Both the position numbers and the translations under genes were made by a program. From Bifidobacterium thermophilum DSM 20210 (GTDB lineage: Bacteria; Actinomycetota; Actinomycetes; Actinomycetales; Bifidobacteriaceae): DNA of 64,000 nucleotides. The notes under the pieces were generated by a model. That model was not told where the DNA came from, searched no databases, and worked only from the letters and a program-made list of their open reading frames with translations. Below are positions 63,191 through 64,000 of this stretch, one piece after another. The stretch's first letter is position 1, and each line of letters opens with the position of its first letter. Where the stretch lies: the NCBI GenBank assembly GCA_000771265.1, contig JDUB01000002.1, forward strand, positions 1-64,000, given 5' to 3'.

Positions 63191-64000
63191 CCCCAAGCGA
63201 CGCGGCGAACGCAAGGGGCGCACAGTCCAGTCCACTGTGTTTCCCAGGCAGCGGCGGGATGACGCCCGCGGCGCTGAGGATTTCGACATTCTTGCCCCGA
63301 CCGGGTCGCAACCCGCCCAGCGGGCGTCCCGGCGGCCGTCTCGCAAGCCGGCAGACGGTGCCAGCGCCGAGCCGCACCGCGGTAAGACGGCAGCGACAGC
63401 GCGCAATCGGCGGGCCATCCCGTCCGGGACACCTAAGTCCAAAAGCGCTAAAGACCCGCAGACGCGTCACCGCTTGTGGGAACAAGTCAAAGACAGTGTG
63501 CTTCCCAAGCGCATTATGGCGGTGGAAAAAACCACCGCGGCATGCAAGCCGGTCATCGACCCAAGCACCACCGGCGACGCCCACGGCATCCGTATGCTCA
63601 AAAGCCCCCTGTGGTGCTACCACTGCTTTTTCGGCGCGGTCATGTTCCTCACCTTCCTTGGCGCGGTCATGGTCTTCTCCAGCTCGGTTATCAGCAATAT
63701 CTCCAGTGGGAAAAGCCCGTGGTCGCAGGCGCTGACCCAAGGCAAATTCTGTCTGATCGGCCTGGTGTTCTGCTTCGGCGCGTCACGCTTGAAAGCTCCC
63801 GCCTACCGCAGGTGTTCCGGCGTGATTCTCATGATTGCATGGGGATTCCAGCTGCTGACCATGTCACCGCTCGGCGTCAACTATCAGGGCAACACCGGAT
63901 GGGTCAACCTCGGCATATTCACCATGCAGCCAGCCGAGTTCATGAAACTCGCGGTATGCCTGTGGATGCCGCTGGGCGTGGTTATCGCCCAACAACGCAG
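63171..64000 (+). CDS. ftsW: Septal peptidoglycan polymerase FtsW (partial, cut by right edge)
   Basis: An open plus frame starts at ATG 63171 or 63177 inside the murD 3' end and runs to the edge (about 276 codons). It begins with a ~140-residue Arg/Lys/Pro-rich cytoplasmic tail, longer than usual. Then come hydrophobic helices ([49 protein letters not shown]) and the SEDS signature [26 protein letters not shown] proteins polymerise glycan strands with the class B PBP encoded upstream. Confidence 0.88.
   Translation, partial: MRMASTDPKRRGERKGRTVQSTVFPRQRRDDARGAEDFDILAPTGSQPAQRASRRPSRKPADGASAEPHRGKTAATARNRRAIPSGTPKSKSAKDPQTRHRLWEQVKDSVLPKRIMAVEKTTAACKPVIDPSTTGDAHGIRMLKSPLWCYHCFFGAVMFLTFLGAVMVFSSSVISNISSGKSPWSQALTQGKFCLIGLVFCFGASRLKAPAYRRCSGVILMIAWGFQLLTMSPLGVNYQGNTGWVNLGIFTMQPAEFMKLAVCLWMPLGVVIAQQR

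Overview
The window looks like chromosomal DNA of a Bifidobacterium. This is inferred from its high GC content, the lexA / LysM suppressor / nrdR order typical of actinobacteria, a GlnA2-type glutamine synthetase, FtsZ-SepF-YggT-DivIVA, an L-lactate dehydrogenase, and a division/cell-wall cluster whose murE slot holds a degenerate Mur-ligase-like gene. The species cannot be fixed from the sequence alone. No rRNA, tRNA, transposase, phage gene or cas gene was seen.

Layout. 1-14.3 kb is a type IV pilus locus. A PilT-like ATPase (cut by the left edge, with a very long low-complexity N-terminus) and PilB lie on the minus strand. Divergent from them run a major pilin, two minor prepilins, PilC, a large pilin-like protein with ricin-lectin-like motifs, prepilin peptidase, PilM, PilN and PilO. 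14.3-15.6 kb is non-coding and carries a striking array of short dyads at a 73-bp period. 15.6-28 kb holds glyS, a dusB-like gene, ftsZ-sepF-yggT-divIVA, lspA, an rluD-like gene and dnaE. 28-35.4 kb holds histidine genes (hisD, hisC, hisB, an unknown gene, hisH, hisA) and glutamine synthetase, a nitrogen/amino-acid block. 36-46.4 kb holds a secreted protein with a possible lysozyme-like region, hrpA, an rRNA-type methyltransferase, hflX, ldh and a cation-efflux gene. 46.6-52.4 kb holds lexA, a divergent SOS-linked LysM division suppressor, nrdR, serA and a HelD-like helicase. 53.2-64 kb is the division/cell-wall cluster: mraZ (with a long Gln/Pro-rich extension), rsmH, ftsL-like, ftsI, a degenerate murE-like gene, murF, mraY, murD and ftsW (cut by the right edge).

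The most unusual signal is not a protein. At least three intergenic regions (14.58-15.52, 46.44-46.61 and 52.61-52.87 kb) contain 20-bp dyads of 7-6-7 architecture repeated at 73 bp. In the longest array seven successive intervals are all exactly 73 bp. The dyad sequences differ between and within arrays, but mostly with compensating changes in the two arms. The 53-bp spacers are related to one another, and three successive spacers run in the opposite orientation while the dyads between them do not. No enzyme for this system is visible in the window, so its function is open: regulatory or architectural DNA-binding array, array of structured RNAs, or mobile/recombining units.
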